Counted from the stretch's first letter, positions 27,078-37,573 are shown. The stretch: 64,000 bases of DNA from CAINVV01 sp964528535 (GCA_964528535.1 CAZGSQ010000004.1:1-64000), one strand, 5' to 3'. Notes: generated from the sequence alone by a model not told the origin. Numbers and translations are program-made.

Positions 27078-28373
27078 TCAATTCCCCAATTGGTACATCA
27101 ACCGTTTCAACTCAATCTCCGAAATTTTAGCCGCAAATTTTAGGTTAACCAATTGGTATCCAGTTGATTCATAGCTTTGTTGAGCTGCTTTTACATCAAG
27201 AATGGTTGCCTGGTTGACCTGAAAGCGCTGCATGACAACATAGATCAGTTTGCGTGAGAATTCAATATTTGTCTGTTGCGATTCCAGCTGCTGGAGGGTC
27301 GTATGGTAAGCCTGGAAAGTCTTTACCGCATCGGCAGTTAAAATATTGAGCAGGTTTTCCTGCTGCAATTTTGCATTCTTAAGGTTGAAAACTGCCGTTT
27401 CCTTCTGAACCTTGTAGGCATTCCCGTTGTAAATAGGTATCTGTATGGTTATTCCGGCATAAGGTCCCGAATTCAGGTTAAACAGGAACTGACCAGCGTC
27501 ACTCTGGGTGCGGTTCAGGTTGTAACCCGTATTTAGCCTAAGGGACGGATAGCGCAGTGCTGTAACCTCTTTTACCACTTGTTCGCTGATTTTAATTTGT
27601 TGTTCGGCAGACAGATACTGAGGATTTTGCTTCAGGAAGGCAAGGATAGAATTCAACTGGATGGAGCTGTCGACGGTGATGCTGTCTCCAACTTCGTAGG
27701 GGTAGTAACTCTTTTTGCTCATGAGTTGTAGCAGGTCCATCTTCGTTTGGTCTACCACCAATTTCTGAGATTTTAGGATTTGCTGTGCCGTGTTCACGTC
27801 TATCAATGCCTGCAGGTAATCCGCATCATTGGCCATCCCAACATTCTTCCTTTCCGTGATGATCTCGAGCTTCTTTTGAGAGACATCGAGCGAATTCCAT
27901 AAGATTTTGTAGTACTCACCCTGTCTGACGATGTCGTAATATTTTGCCATTACCGAAGCGATACTATTCTGAATCTGAAGGTTAAATTGTAATTCACTCT
28001 GTTTCTGAAGGTCGCTCAACCGCTCCTTTGTGGCAATCACCCTGCGGCCATTGAACAATAGCATGCCTGCAGTTATCCCGGAAGTAAGTGAATTGCCATT
28101 CACCTGACTCTTTGCTATTTCTGTCCCACTGTTTAATTTCTGGTTGACATGAGAAACAGATTGGTTGTCAGTTGCTGTGGCACTGATGGTTGGCAATCCG
28201 CCGGCAACGCCAAAACTGTTGTTTACCTTGCTAATCTCGAAGTTGTTACCAGCAATTCTGATATCAAAACTATTGGTCAAAGTAGTGTCAATGGCATTCT
28301 TCAAGGTGATGACTGGCTGAGTCAACCCTAATATTGGCAAAAGCAACAGAAGCAGGCTCAATAATTTCTTCAT
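27078..28373 (-). CDS. TolC-family outer membrane efflux channel
   Basis: Outer-membrane exit duct of the tripartite RND pump. The 431-residue protein has a signal peptide (residues 1-18, ending LGLTQ) and the two-repeat TolC layout with long coiled helices (QKLEIITERKNVGMANDADYLQALIDVNTAQQIL and QQTNIEFSRKLIYVVMQRFQVNQATILDVKAAQQS regions, each quoted here in part). It is the last gene of the operon adaptor-permease-channel, 94 bases after the permease; that gap contains a short gtcattcgcgatt word repeated elsewhere. Confidence 0.93.
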   Translation of the reverse strand: MKKLLSLLLLLLPILGLTQPVITLKNAIDTTLTNSFDIRIAGNNFEISKVNNSFGVAGGLPTISATATDNQSVSHVNQKLNSGTEIAKSQVNGNSLTSGITAGMLLFNGRRVIATKERLSDLQKQSELQFNLQIQNSIASVMAKYYDIVRQGEYYKILWNSLDVSQKKLEIITERKNVGMANDADYLQALIDVNTAQQILKSQKLVVDQTKMDLLQLMSKKSYYPYEVGDSITVDSSIQLNSILAFLKQNPQYLSAEQQIKISEQVVKEVTALRYPSLRLNTGYNLNRTQSDAGQFLFNLNSGPYAGITIQIPIYNGNAYKVQKETAVFNLKNAKLQQENLLNILTADAVKTFQAYHTTLQQLESQQTNIEFSRKLIYVVMQRFQVNQATILDVKAAQQSYESTGYQLVNLKFAAKISEIELKRLMYQLGN

Positions 28374-28467
28374 TTATCTTTCATTTAATTGTTGGGAACC
28401 GTTCTAAACTTGGTAATCAATTGAGCATTCAAAAGAAGACTCCAAATCCCCAATTCGTCATTCGCGA

Positions 28468-31400
28468 TTATATAAACTGATTGTCAACTTCTTCCCTCGT
28501 TTTGTGCACTCCTGATACATAAGTATAGATGGCAGGGATCACGAACAGGGTCAGAACAAGCGAGAATATTATTCCGCCAACGATAACGATGCCCAAAGGT
28601 ACGCGGCTTGAAGCAGCACCACCCATGGAGAGGGCAATTGGCAACGCTCCGAGTGAAGTGGCCAGACTCGTCATTAAGATGGGGCGCAAACGCTGGGTGG
28701 CAGCCTCGATGACTGCCTGAAATTTAGTCATCCCAATTTCCCGTTTCTTGTTGGCGAACTCCACAATCAAAATACCATTCTTGGTCACGAGACCGATCAG
28801 GGTAATCATCCCGATCTCCGAGAAGATATTGAGCGTTTGGTTGAAGATCCAGAGACAAAGCACGGCTCCGGCAATGGCAAGCGGTACTGTAATCATGATA
28901 ATAAACGGATCTTTGAAACTCTCAAACTGTGCTGCCAGAATCAGATATATCAGCAAAAGTGCCAAAATAAAGGCAAAAGAGGTATTGGACGAACTCTCTG
29001 AAAAATCACGGGAGGGACCGCTCAAAGAAGTTTGAAAACTCTCATCCAGCAACTTGTCCCCGATGGCTTGCATGGCGACAACACCATCACCAATGGTCTT
29101 ACCCTCTGCGAGTGACGCCGATATGGTGGCCGATTTGTACCTGTTGAAGTGGTACAAAGAGGGGGGATTTGCATTTGGCGTAATCTTCAACACCTCCGAG
29201 AGGGCAATGTTGTTCCCTGCATTGTTGCGGACATACAGTTTGGTGATGTCGGTAGGTTGTTGCCTGTCATGCAGTCCAACCTGACTAATTACCTGATATT
29301 GACGTCCGTTCATGATGAAGTAAGCGAGACGGCGTCCGCTGAAGGCACTCTGCATGACTGCAGCTATATCGGTGACAGTCAGACCAAGTTCGCGGGCCTT
29401 GATCCGGTCGATAAGGATATCTACTTCGGGTTTGTTAAATTTGAGGTTGACGTCTACATTCTGAAAGGTCTTGTCGTTTCGGGCGGCATCCAGAAATTTT
29501 GGAATTACCTCCTTCAGCTTGTCAAAATCTAAATTCTGAACAACATACTGAACCGGCAACGATCCCCTTGATCCCAAACCGACCGAGATGGTCTGTTCCT
29601 CAACGGGAAAGATACGAAGGTTGTTGAAGCGCAGCACTTTCTTTGACATCTCCTTGGCAACATCACTCTGCGTTCGTTCCCGTTCGGAAGGAGGGACGAG
29701 TACCACCCTTCCGAAACCTCCGTTGACCCCTGTTTGTCCAAAGCTTGGAAGTGCCATGAAAGAGAAACTAGACTCTGGAATAGAGTCGATAAGGAAATTG
29801 CTGAACTCTTCACCTGCCTTCGACATGTAACCGTAGCTGGCTCCTTCGGGACCGGTGAGCTGAAAACGAATGCTGCTTTTGTCTTCGAGCGGTGCGAGTT
29901 CACTCTGCAAGGTTCTCCCTACAAAATAGGTTAGCAAAAGGCATGCCAACACGATGACCCATGCCATCCATCTCAGTTGGATGAACTTCTGAAGTAAATT
30001 TTTGTATCCATTCTCCATCCCCTGAAAGAATGGTTCTGTCTTCTGGTAAAACATCCCATGCCTGGCGTTCTTCCTGTTCAAATAGACGTTCAGTACCGGT
30101 GTGATCGTCAGTGAGACAAAGGCAGAAATCAGCACAGCGCTCGCCACTACCACCGCAAACTCCCGAAACAGGCTGCCCACGAACCCCTGTAGGAAGAGAA
30201 CAGGCAGGAAGACAATGGCCAGCGTGATTGAGGTGGAGATGACGGCAAAGAAGATCTCTTTGCTTCCCTCCAGGGCAGCCCGGCGAATGTGCATCCCGGC
30301 TTCGAACTTCCGAAAGATGTTCTCTGTTACCACGATGCCATCATCTACGACGAGGCCGGTGGCAAGGATGATCCCCAACAAGGAGAGTATGTTGATCGAA
30401 AAACCTGCCAGATACATCACAAAGAAGGTTGCGACCAGTGAAATGGGAATGTCTACCAATGGCCGTAAGGCAATCATCCAGTTTCTGAAAAAGAGAAATA
30501 TCACCATGATGACCAGTAGGAAAGCGATGAAAAGCGTCTCCTTTACCTCTGTCAGTGATTTTCGGATGTTCTTCGTATTGTCGATGAGGGTGGTGAAGCT
30601 GATGTCGCCTTTTTGCGATTTTTTCACCTCCTCCAGCCGCTTGTTAAATTCGTCCGAAATATTGATGTAGTTGGCTCCCGGCTGCGGAATGATGGCCAAA
30701 CCAACCGCACTCACCCCATTGAGTCGCCACATTTGTTCGTACTGTTCGGGCCCCAGTTCAACTTTGGCCAAATCACTTAGTCTGACTATCCCATCGGTGT
30801 TCTCGCGAATGATCAGATCCCTGAAATCTTTCTCTGTCGTGAGTCTTCCCAGCGCTCGGATGGTAAGCTCAGTTTTGCCTCCATAAATTTTCCCGGAAGG
30901 TGCTTCCACGTTCTCTTTGTTCAGAACCGTTGTAATATCATTGAAGGTTATGCCGTATGCATTCAACTTGTCAGGATCGATCCAGAGCCGCATCGCGGGT
31001 CTTTTCTGGCCGATAATCATGACTGAACTGACTTCCGGAATGGTCTGAAACTTATTCTGAAGGATATTTTCAGCATAGTCGCTTAGCTCGAGCAACCCTT
31101 TGTTCGGACTCTGAACAGCCATCAGGATGATAAAATCACTGTTGGCATCGGCCTTGCTGACCACAGGGGGAGCATCGATGTCCTGCGGCAGATTCCTCAC
31201 TGCCTGACTAACCTTGTCCCTGACATCATTGGCGGCAGCTTCCAGATTGGTGCTCAGGTTAAATTCTACCGAAATGTTGCTGCTGCCAACCGAACTGGAG
31301 GAGGTGATGGTTCGAATGCCCGGTATCCCGTTGATAGACTTTTCGAGAGGCTCTGTGATCTGACTTTCTATGATATCGGCATTGGCCCCCGCATACGAAG

Positions 31401-31545
31401 TACTCACCGATATCAAGGGCGGGTCAATGGCCGGATACTCACGGATGCCTAAAAAATTAAATCCGATTACTCCGAAGAGAATCAGTGTCAAACTCATGAC
31501 TGTTGCCAGTACCGGTCTTTTGAGCGAAAGTTCGGATATATTCAC
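28468..31545 (-). CDS. RND efflux permease (AcrB/MexB-like, HAE1 type)
   Basis: Inner-membrane proton-driven multidrug exporter, 1025 residues, with 12 transmembrane helices and two large periplasmic loops. The proton-relay residues are visible: paired Asp in TM4 (GLVVDDGIVVTENIF) and Lys in TM10 (VTKNGILIVEFANKKR). The N-terminus ISELSLKRPVLATVMSLTLI is typical. The start is GTG at 31545, chosen because it gives the standard N-terminus and no nearby ATG fits. It lies 37 bases after the adaptor gene in the same operon. Confidence 0.96.
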   Translation of the reverse strand: MNISELSLKRPVLATVMSLTLILFGVIGFNFLGIREYPAIDPPLISVSTSYAGANADIIESQITEPLEKSINGIPGIRTITSSSSVGSSNISVEFNLSTNLEAAANDVRDKVSQAVRNLPQDIDAPPVVSKADANSDFIILMAVQSPNKGLLELSDYAENILQNKFQTIPEVSSVMIIGQKRPAMRLWIDPDKLNAYGITFNDITTVLNKENVEAPSGKIYGGKTELTIRALGRLTTEKDFRDLIIRENTDGIVRLSDLAKVELGPEQYEQMWRLNGVSAVGLAIIPQPGANYINISDEFNKRLEEVKKSQKGDISFTTLIDNTKNIRKSLTEVKETLFIAFLLVIMVIFLFFRNWMIALRPLVDIPISLVATFFVMYLAGFSINILSLLGIILATGLVVDDGIVVTENIFRKFEAGMHIRRAALEGSKEIFFAVISTSITLAIVFLPVLFLQGFVGSLFREFAVVVASAVLISAFVSLTITPVLNVYLNRKNARHGMFYQKTEPFFQGMENGYKNLLQKFIQLRWMAWVIVLACLLLTYFVGRTLQSELAPLEDKSSIRFQLTGPEGASYGYMSKAGEEFSNFLIDSIPESSFSFMALPSFGQTGVNGGFGRVVLVPPSERERTQSDVAKEMSKKVLRFNNLRIFPVEEQTISVGLGSRGSLPVQYVVQNLDFDKLKEVIPKFLDAARNDKTFQNVDVNLKFNKPEVDILIDRIKARELGLTVTDIAAVMQSAFSGRRLAYFIMNGRQYQVISQVGLHDRQQPTDITKLYVRNNAGNNIALSEVLKITPNANPPSLYHFNRYKSATISASLAEGKTIGDGVVAMQAIGDKLLDESFQTSLSGPSRDFSESSSNTSFAFILALLLIYLILAAQFESFKDPFIIMITVPLAIAGAVLCLWIFNQTLNIFSEIGMITLIGLVTKNGILIVEFANKKREIGMTKFQAVIEAATQRLRPILMTSLATSLGALPIALSMGGAASSRVPLGIVIVGGIIFSLVLTLFVIPAIYTYVSGVHKTREEVDNQFI

Positions 31546-31582
31546 GTTGAAGAATAGTTGGATTGAATGATCAAATCTGAAT

Positions 31583-32623
31583 TTAGCTTTTTTCTTTCAG
31601 GCTTCTTACCCGTTTTACTTTGACGGAAGCTTTCGGCCTGACAAACAGCATACCACTGACAATGATAGAGTCACCGGGATGTACCCCGCTGGTTAATTCG
31701 ACCAGATTGGCATTTCTCAACCCTGTTTCAACATTCACGAACACAGCCTTCCCTTTTTGAACCATCACAACCTGATTAGAAAGCGCATCGGGGATGATGG
31801 CATTTGATGGAACCATGATCCCTTTCCGGGTTTGGGCCAAAAATACCTTGACGAATGCCCCGGGATGGATCATCCCCTTGACAAGCATCGCCCTGACCTT
31901 GATGTTCCTTGATACCGTATTGATCTGTGGCTCGATGGCAGTGATGGTGGCATCCAGGTAATCGTCGAACCCATCTGTCTGAATTTTTACCTTGTTCCCC
32001 TTGTCGATCAGTGAGGCGAAGGTCTCGGGAACTGTAAAATCTATTTTCACCTTGTCGGTCTGGTGAATGCTGCCAATCAGGGTCTGTGGCGTCACATAGG
32101 CGCCCGGACTAACCACGCGAATGCCAAGCTCGCCCGAAAATGGAGCCTTTATCATCGTTTTGTCAATCTGTGCATTGATCACCTTCATGTTGGCTGTAAT
32201 GGTATTTACCTGGCTCAGGGCTGCATCGTAATCAGCCTGGTTCACTCCGTTCACTTTCAACAGGTCACTCAAGCGCTTCAAAGTCTTGTTGGCCAAATCA
32301 AGCTGCGTTTTTTGCTGTTCAAGCTGTGCCTGCAAATCGGCATCATTTACCCTTGCCAACAAGGTTCCTTGCTTGACGTTGGCTCCATCCGGCAGATTCA
32401 GGTAGGTAAGTCTGCCACTCACTTCGGGATGCAATTCAGCCATCTCGTTCGCCAAAACACTCCCGTTCACCTCCAGGTTGCTTGCAACATCTTCGTCACC
32501 GGCAACAACAACCTCCACCATCACTGCTGGTTTCTCTGTTGAGGCCTGTTCTTTGTTCTTTGCCTTGCACGAAAAGAGCAGCGAAAGCAAAATCATCGAA
32601 CCCATAACTCCCTTGTAAATCAT
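31583..32623 (-). CDS. RND efflux periplasmic adaptor (membrane fusion protein)
   Basis: A 346-residue lipoprotein adaptor linking permease and TolC channel. Lipobox LLFSC (Cys19). Lipoyl-like halves (LHPEVSGRLTYLNLPDGANVKQG region, and TMIKAPFSGELGIRVVSPGAYV region), a short helical hairpin between them, and a beta-barrel domain (KIDFTVPETFASLIDKG) are in the usual order. It is the first gene of the operon. The 143 bases upstream hold no gene and no clear -7 box. Confidence 0.94.
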   Translation of the reverse strand: MIYKGVMGSMILLSLLFSCKAKNKEQASTEKPAVMVEVVVAGDEDVASNLEVNGSVLANEMAELHPEVSGRLTYLNLPDGANVKQGTLLARVNDADLQAQLEQQKTQLDLANKTLKRLSDLLKVNGVNQADYDAALSQVNTITANMKVINAQIDKTMIKAPFSGELGIRVVSPGAYVTPQTLIGSIHQTDKVKIDFTVPETFASLIDKGNKVKIQTDGFDDYLDATITAIEPQINTVSRNIKVRAMLVKGMIHPGAFVKVFLAQTRKGIMVPSNAIIPDALSNQVVMVQKGKAVFVNVETGLRNANLVELTSGVHPGDSIIVSGMLFVRPKASVKVKRVRSLKEKS

Positions 32624-32766
32624 AAACCAATAATTTTATTTGTCTAATACATACTGCTTTTATACTAAAAATCATCCAATTGGTTACCCGTTAGCTACCA
32701 AAATTGGCGAAATCTGTCCATTTTGGGCTTCCCAACCGAAAGCATTTGGAAACCTAACTGACGCCT

Positions 32767-33663
32767 CTATTTTGAAGGTACAGATAGCCTGAATTTTTGC
32801 TTGAAAGATTCCCTTTCAAAAAAACTTCCCCTGTCACCTGACTCCGATCCCTGGTACCTGCCGCCACCTGCTCCTTCGCCCTCCATGCCACCACCCCTGC
32901 GTCCTCCGCCCATACTTCCAGACCTTCCTCCGCCTGACCTGCCACCCATCCTGGATCTTTCACCAACACCTCCTCCTGAGGAAGAAGGGCGATCCATGGC
33001 ATTCACTGCAACTTCAAGGGTGAACAATTGGTTCACTTGTCCGGCCTCTTCGACAAAAAGTTCTGTCAGCGGGATGGCCATCTCAAAGACAACCTGCCGA
33101 AGGGAATCGACTCCAATTCCAATGTCAATACCCTTCTTATCGTTCAACGATATTTCGGATATGTTCGATTTGAAACCTTTGGCCTTGACCAATGTCATCT
33201 CAAGTTCATCAATTTTCTCAGATTTTTTGGAAATGGGGTTTCCTTCAAATTTCCCGGCTCCTCTTTGGCCTGCCATACCCTTGATCCTTGGGAAAAGTAG
33301 TACCGACTTGTATTTGTGTTTGTTCTCTTTTGATGAGATGCCAACCGACCAACCCGCATTCAACAGTTTTTTCATCTTGAGATCATCTTTCCCGGTAAAA
33401 CAGAGGTACAGATTCCTGTTGTCATTCCCAATGGCAAAAAGCAGTCCGGTCTTGTCGTCATAGAAATTCAGTGGCTGGGTCCAATCCTTGTCGTTCCCGT
33501 CGACCAGAATTGGCGAAACGATGATCCTGGCGTTTGAAACATCTCCCTGTGCAGATGAAGGGATCGAAAAAGTGGTTAACAGGATGACCATGAGAACCAT
33601 GAAACTGACCAATGAACCGGCAAATGATTCGGCACCAACAGGAAGCGAAATATTTCTTGGCAT
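32767..33663 (-). CDS. Secreted protein with Arg/Gly/Ser-rich tail
   Basis: A 298-residue protein. The N-terminus has a hydrophobic signal segment (about residues 16-38, ending SSAQG). Residues about 45-215 form a beta-rich domain opening VDGNDKDWTQPLNFYDDKTGLL, reminiscent of CBM9/DOMON-like sugar or heme-binding folds, although this is only a resemblance. Residues about 225-285 are low-complexity Gly/Arg/Ser (GGRSGGGRSGSMGGGRRGGG and similar), unusual for an exported bacterial protein. It lies upstream of the efflux operon on the same strand with a 143-base gap, so co-transcription is uncertain. No named family is assigned. Confidence 0.75.
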   Translation of the reverse strand: MPRNISLPVGAESFAGSLVSFMVLMVILLTTFSIPSSAQGDVSNARIIVSPILVDGNDKDWTQPLNFYDDKTGLLFAIGNDNRNLYLCFTGKDDLKMKKLLNAGWSVGISSKENKHKYKSVLLFPRIKGMAGQRGAGKFEGNPISKKSEKIDELEMTLVKAKGFKSNISEISLNDKKGIDIGIGVDSLRQVVFEMAIPLTELFVEEAGQVNQLFTLEVAVNAMDRPSSSGGGVGERSRMGGRSGGGRSGSMGGGRRGGGMEGEGAGGGRYQGSESGDRGSFFERESFKQKFRLSVPSK

Positions 33664-33788
33664 CTAATTAAATTGTTAGAAGTTAAATACTTGAGTAGAA
33701 TTCCTGTCAATCCGCAGTGCAGTGATTCTTCATCTCTTTATTTTGACTCATTCTACCCTATTTAGTTTAATGCCGGATGGAATTTTGT

Positions 33789-34643
33789 CTATTTCCCGAC
33801 TGTCGATGACAATTTTCGAACAGAACAGGCATTGAAATAGCCCAATGCTCCGCCACTTATGTTGGAAATAGGATTGGCAGGTGAGGCCGATTGTCCTCCT
33901 TCACTACCCGCAGTTCGGAAATAGTCGAATACCCCTTTGTCGATGGATTCGAGCCAAACAGTTACCTTGTCGCCACTCACCAGTTTGAGATCGGTACCTC
34001 TCGACATCAGTGCGTAATTGATAGGGGCTCCCTGAAAAAGTTCATCTTCAATTACATAGTAGATTTTTTGTTGAACGCTGTTGATGAAATAGACCAGGCG
34101 ATAATAATTCTTGGCAAAGGGTGGGTCGAGGAAATGAACCATGGTGCCTTTCTCTCCGCTGATTGGGCTGGAAGCAAAGTAAATACTGTCCATTGCAACC
34201 GCATACGGCATCGTCGACATGGCCTCGTACGACTCTGTGCCAGTTTTAACACTTAGCGAATAATTCCTACCGGGAATGCCCCTTAATTTGGAAGTTACAT
34301 AGGTCCCTGAAACAAGTTCAGTCAACGTTTCTGACTGACTGCCATTGTCTGAAATCACTACCTTGGCACCCGTAACCGGAGGATAATTGCTCGATTGATC
34401 GAAGTTAACGGATCTGGATATTTTTACCTGAAACGGCCCCGACTGATCGTAAACATTTCCCTGGATAACTATTTTCGAAGTAGAGCCATTCAAATCAATT
34501 TGGATCACCTTTTCACATGCGGCCAGCGCCAGGAGTGGAATCAAAAGTAACGAATACCTTAAGACTGGACGAATCTTCACGAACCCGTATAACAAGGCTT
34601 CGGGAATGAGACTGAACAACTTGAGGGTACCGGTTCTTTTCAT
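33789..34643 (-). CDS. DUF4249 domain lipoprotein
   Basis: A 284-residue surface or periplasmic protein of DUF4249, a family almost always encoded next to a TonB-dependent receptor and probably a partner lipoprotein for it. The hydrophobic stretch and lipobox LALAAC lie at about residues 31-43, so the true start may be an internal codon and the first 25 residues may not be translated. The Ig-like opening (IQIDLNGSTSKIVIQGNVYDQ) and PVTGAKVVISDNG are typical. It starts five bases after the receptor stop, so it is co-transcribed with it. Confidence 0.88.
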   Translation of the reverse strand: MKRTGTLKLFSLIPEALLYGFVKIRPVLRYSLLLIPLLALAACEKVIQIDLNGSTSKIVIQGNVYDQSGPFQVKISRSVNFDQSSNYPPVTGAKVVISDNGSQSETLTELVSGTYVTSKLRGIPGRNYSLSVKTGTESYEAMSTMPYAVAMDSIYFASSPISGEKGTMVHFLDPPFAKNYYRLVYFINSVQQKIYYVIEDELFQGAPINYALMSRGTDLKLVSGDKVTVWLESIDKGVFDYFRTAGSEGGQSASPANPISNISGGALGYFNACSVRKLSSTVGK

Positions 34644-34648
34644 GGAAT

Positions 34649-36967
34649 TCAGAATTTGAAGTTGTAGGTGACAGATGGAATCATCTTGAAGAGCGTCGTC
34701 TGTACAGCTTCGGTCTTGGATGGATCAGATTTGCTATCGCGGAAGGTGATGATGTAGGCATTCTCGTGCCCATAGGCATTGTAGACAGAAAAATTCCAAC
34801 TCGATTCAAATTTGATGCTCTTCTTCTTGATCCAGGTAGCACCGAAGTCGAGTCTGTGATAGGCCGGCATGCGGTTGGCATTGCGATCCGTGTAATAAAA
34901 CATGGTTTTTCCTTCGATGGTGTACTTTCCTACCGGGAAGGTCACGGCATTGCCTGTGTAGTAAACCCAGGTTGCCGAAATTGTCCATCGCTTGCTGAGT
35001 TCATAGATGCCCACCAGCGAGATATCGTGTGTTCTGTCCTGTTTGGCTGGGAAAAAGCTCCCGTTGTTGATGCCATCAAATTTTCGTTCAGTCCTCGAAA
35101 GGGTGTAGCTCAGCCAACCATTGAACTTGCCCTGTTTCTTCTTGAGAAAAAGTTCCAGACCATAGGCCCTGCCCTGGCCAAACAAAATCTGTGACTCCAC
35201 ATTTTCATTGAAGATCAGTTCAGCACCATTCTTGTAATCAATCTGATTTTCAAGCTTCTTGTAATAGGTCTCCACAGAAAATTCGTACATATTGTCCTTG
35301 AAATTCCGGTAATAGCCGAGCGACACCTGATCGGATAACTCCGGCTTGACATTGTTGCTGCTTGGAATCCATAGATCTGTTGGATTGCCGGAGGTGGAGT
35401 TGGAAAGCAGGTGAAGGTTCTGCACATTCCGGCTCAGGGAAGCCTTTACAGAACTCTCCTTGCTGATCAGATAGTCCATCGTTAAACGTGGTTCCAGGTT
35501 GGTGTAGGTCTTAATAAATTGCCCGGAAGCGTAAGTGGCAACGCTCGAAACATTCCCGTTTGCATCGTAGGTATAGAAATTTCCGGGTCCAAGTGCACTG
35601 AAGAGTGAGAGCCGTGCCCCATATTCCATGCCAATTTTTTCGTTAAAATGGTATTGGTGCGAGAAGTACAGGGAATTTTCCCAATCGAATTTATTGGTAA
35701 GGTTCTTTAAATTAATGTTGTTGTCTGAAGTAATCACCCCAGGAATAATCTTATGGTAGGTAGAGTTGAATCCAAATTTTAATGTCGAGCGCTCCTGAAG
35801 GTAATACTGGAGGTCCTCTTTGATGCCATAATCCTGAATCCTGGAAATAATGTTCAGCTTGTTGCCGTTGTTGATGTAAATTTTATAGTCATAATTGCTG
35901 AAAATCAGCGAGGTGTTGGAGAATAATTTGTCTGAGAAGAGATGGTTCCAGCGCAGTGTTCCCGAAATATTTCCCCAATTGATGCCGAAGATATTCTTCA
36001 ATGAAATTAAATCCTTGCCGAAATAGCCAGAAAGATAGATCCTGTTGTTGCTGTTGAGCCGGTAGCTGGCCTTGGCATTCAGGTCATAGAAATAGAGTCT
36101 GGTCTGGTTCCGTGTTGTATCTGAAGAGAGTTTCAGAAAAAGATCGGCATAAGTCCTTCGGGCAGTCACCATGAAGGAGCCTTTGTCTTTCACGATAGGT
36201 CCTTCTACATTGACGCGTGAAGAGATCAGCCCGATGCCGCCCGAAACCCTGGTCTTCTGGTCGTTGCCGTCGTTCATCTTGATATCCAGTACCGAAGAGA
36301 GCCTTCCGCCGTATTCGGCTGGTTCATTGCCCTTGTAAACGGTGATGTCCTTGATCGCATCCGAATTAAAAACAGAGAAGAACCCCATCAAATGAGAGGC
36401 ATTGAAGACGGTGGCCTCATCGAGCAAAATCAAATTCTGATCGGAAGAGCCACCCCGCACATTGAATCCACTGCTGCCTTCTCCTGCCGGCTTGATCCCG
36501 GGAAGCAGCTGGATGGTCTTTAAAACATCGTTCTCCCCGAAAAGAACAGGGATACTCTTGATCTCATTGGTGTTGAGCTTTTGAATCCCCATCCCTGTTT
36601 TTGTGACATTCTCATCGCGCCTTTGGCCGGAGACTACCACCTCGTCAAGCGTGTTGACCTGCTCGGTAAGTACAAAATTCTGCTTGACGGATTGCATCAG
36701 GCTGATCTGCTTGATTTGGGAAGCATAACCTGTGAACTGGCCGACAACTTGATAATGACCCGCCGGCAGGGTGATGGAATAAAAGCCGTAAGCATTGGTG
36801 CCAACGCCTTTCCCTTGCAACTCTTTGATGGTTACAGTGGCGCCAATCAGATTTTCTCCGGTCTTGGCATCCTTGATAAATCCCGAGATGGTGAATTTTT
36901 GTTGTGCAGAAACTTGAATGGCGAGCGCCAAGTAAAGCAGAAACACAATCGATTTAAGTCTATTCAT
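34649..36967 (-). CDS. TonB-dependent outer membrane receptor
   Basis: A 772-residue active-transport receptor. Signal peptide (residues 1-21), an N-terminal carboxypeptidase-regulatory-like Ig domain (ISGFIKDAKTGENLIGATV), a plug domain (VLKTIQLLPGIKPAGEGSSGFNVRGG) and a 22-strand beta-barrel ending in an aromatic residue (VTYNFKF). It belongs to the group paired with DUF4249 rather than classical SusC/SusD, and no susD gene is present. The ligand is unknown. It is the first gene of a two-gene operon. Confidence 0.93.
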   Translation of the reverse strand: MNRLKSIVFLLYLALAIQVSAQQKFTISGFIKDAKTGENLIGATVTIKELQGKGVGTNAYGFYSITLPAGHYQVVGQFTGYASQIKQISLMQSVKQNFVLTEQVNTLDEVVVSGQRRDENVTKTGMGIQKLNTNEIKSIPVLFGENDVLKTIQLLPGIKPAGEGSSGFNVRGGSSDQNLILLDEATVFNASHLMGFFSVFNSDAIKDITVYKGNEPAEYGGRLSSVLDIKMNDGNDQKTRVSGGIGLISSRVNVEGPIVKDKGSFMVTARRTYADLFLKLSSDTTRNQTRLYFYDLNAKASYRLNSNNRIYLSGYFGKDLISLKNIFGINWGNISGTLRWNHLFSDKLFSNTSLIFSNYDYKIYINNGNKLNIISRIQDYGIKEDLQYYLQERSTLKFGFNSTYHKIIPGVITSDNNINLKNLTNKFDWENSLYFSHQYHFNEKIGMEYGARLSLFSALGPGNFYTYDANGNVSSVATYASGQFIKTYTNLEPRLTMDYLISKESSVKASLSRNVQNLHLLSNSTSGNPTDLWIPSSNNVKPELSDQVSLGYYRNFKDNMYEFSVETYYKKLENQIDYKNGAELIFNENVESQILFGQGRAYGLELFLKKKQGKFNGWLSYTLSRTERKFDGINNGSFFPAKQDRTHDISLVGIYELSKRWTISATWVYYTGNAVTFPVGKYTIEGKTMFYYTDRNANRMPAYHRLDFGATWIKKKSIKFESSWNFSVYNAYGHENAYIITFRDSKSDPSKTEAVQTTLFKMIPSVTYNFKF

Positions 36968-37123
36968 ACAAACACCTCTATCATAGCTCGTCGCAGCTTC
37001 ATATTTTGACTGAAACAGTGCACAAAATCAACTGATAATTTTACGACGCTATCTCAATGACAATGATAATCAATCCAAATTAGATTGTAACCTGATTTCA
37101 CCAGAAACTACTCTTTACCCCCG

Positions 37124-37564
37124 CTATTTTTCGGGGTTCAGGTGAACTTCTTTTTTTACAGACAGTGGTTTTCCCTTCTCTCCCAGGTAGATGGCCAGTA
37201 AAACCAGATCTTCCCGACCCTTGTTGATTCCCCTGTGCGTTATGCCTACAACTTCAGAGAAGGAGCTATTTTCTGGAAACTGCATCGTCTGGTTCTTTTC
37301 AAATTCTACAGTCAGGGTTCCTTTCAACACATAGGCAAAAACCGGGATGCTGTGCTCGTGCCAGCCAGTGGTCTTTCCTGGTGGAATGGTGATCTTCAGC
37401 ATGGTCACCTCATCGTTTGGAAACGATGGATAACTGATTTTTTGCCCAAGAGAGGTCGTGTCGGTCTTTAAAATAGGCTCAATCTTTAAATCGTTGTTGT
37501 ATTGGGCATAACCATTGACACTGAAAATCAGCAGAACCACCACTGTGATGAGTGAATTTTTCAT
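37124..37564 (-). CDS. Secreted cupin domain protein
   Basis: A 146-residue single-domain cupin with a signal peptide (residues 1-20, ending GYAQY). Cupin motif 1 is seen as TTGWHEHSIPVFAYVLKGTLTVEF (quoted in part: GWHEH ... YVLKGTLTVE) and motif 2 around ITHRGINKG, giving plausible His metal ligands. The substrate is unknown. It lies nine bases downstream of the D-Ala-D-Ala dipeptidase gene on the same strand, so the two are probably co-transcribed with the GH2 gene. Confidence 0.87.
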   Translation of the reverse strand: MKNSLITVVVLLIFSVNGYAQYNNDLKIEPILKTDTTSLGQKISYPSFPNDEVTMLKITIPPGKTTGWHEHSIPVFAYVLKGTLTVEFEKNQTMQFPENSSFSEVVGITHRGINKGREDLVLLAIYLGEKGKPLSVKKEVHLNPEK

Positions 37565-37573
37565 ATTCGGTAA

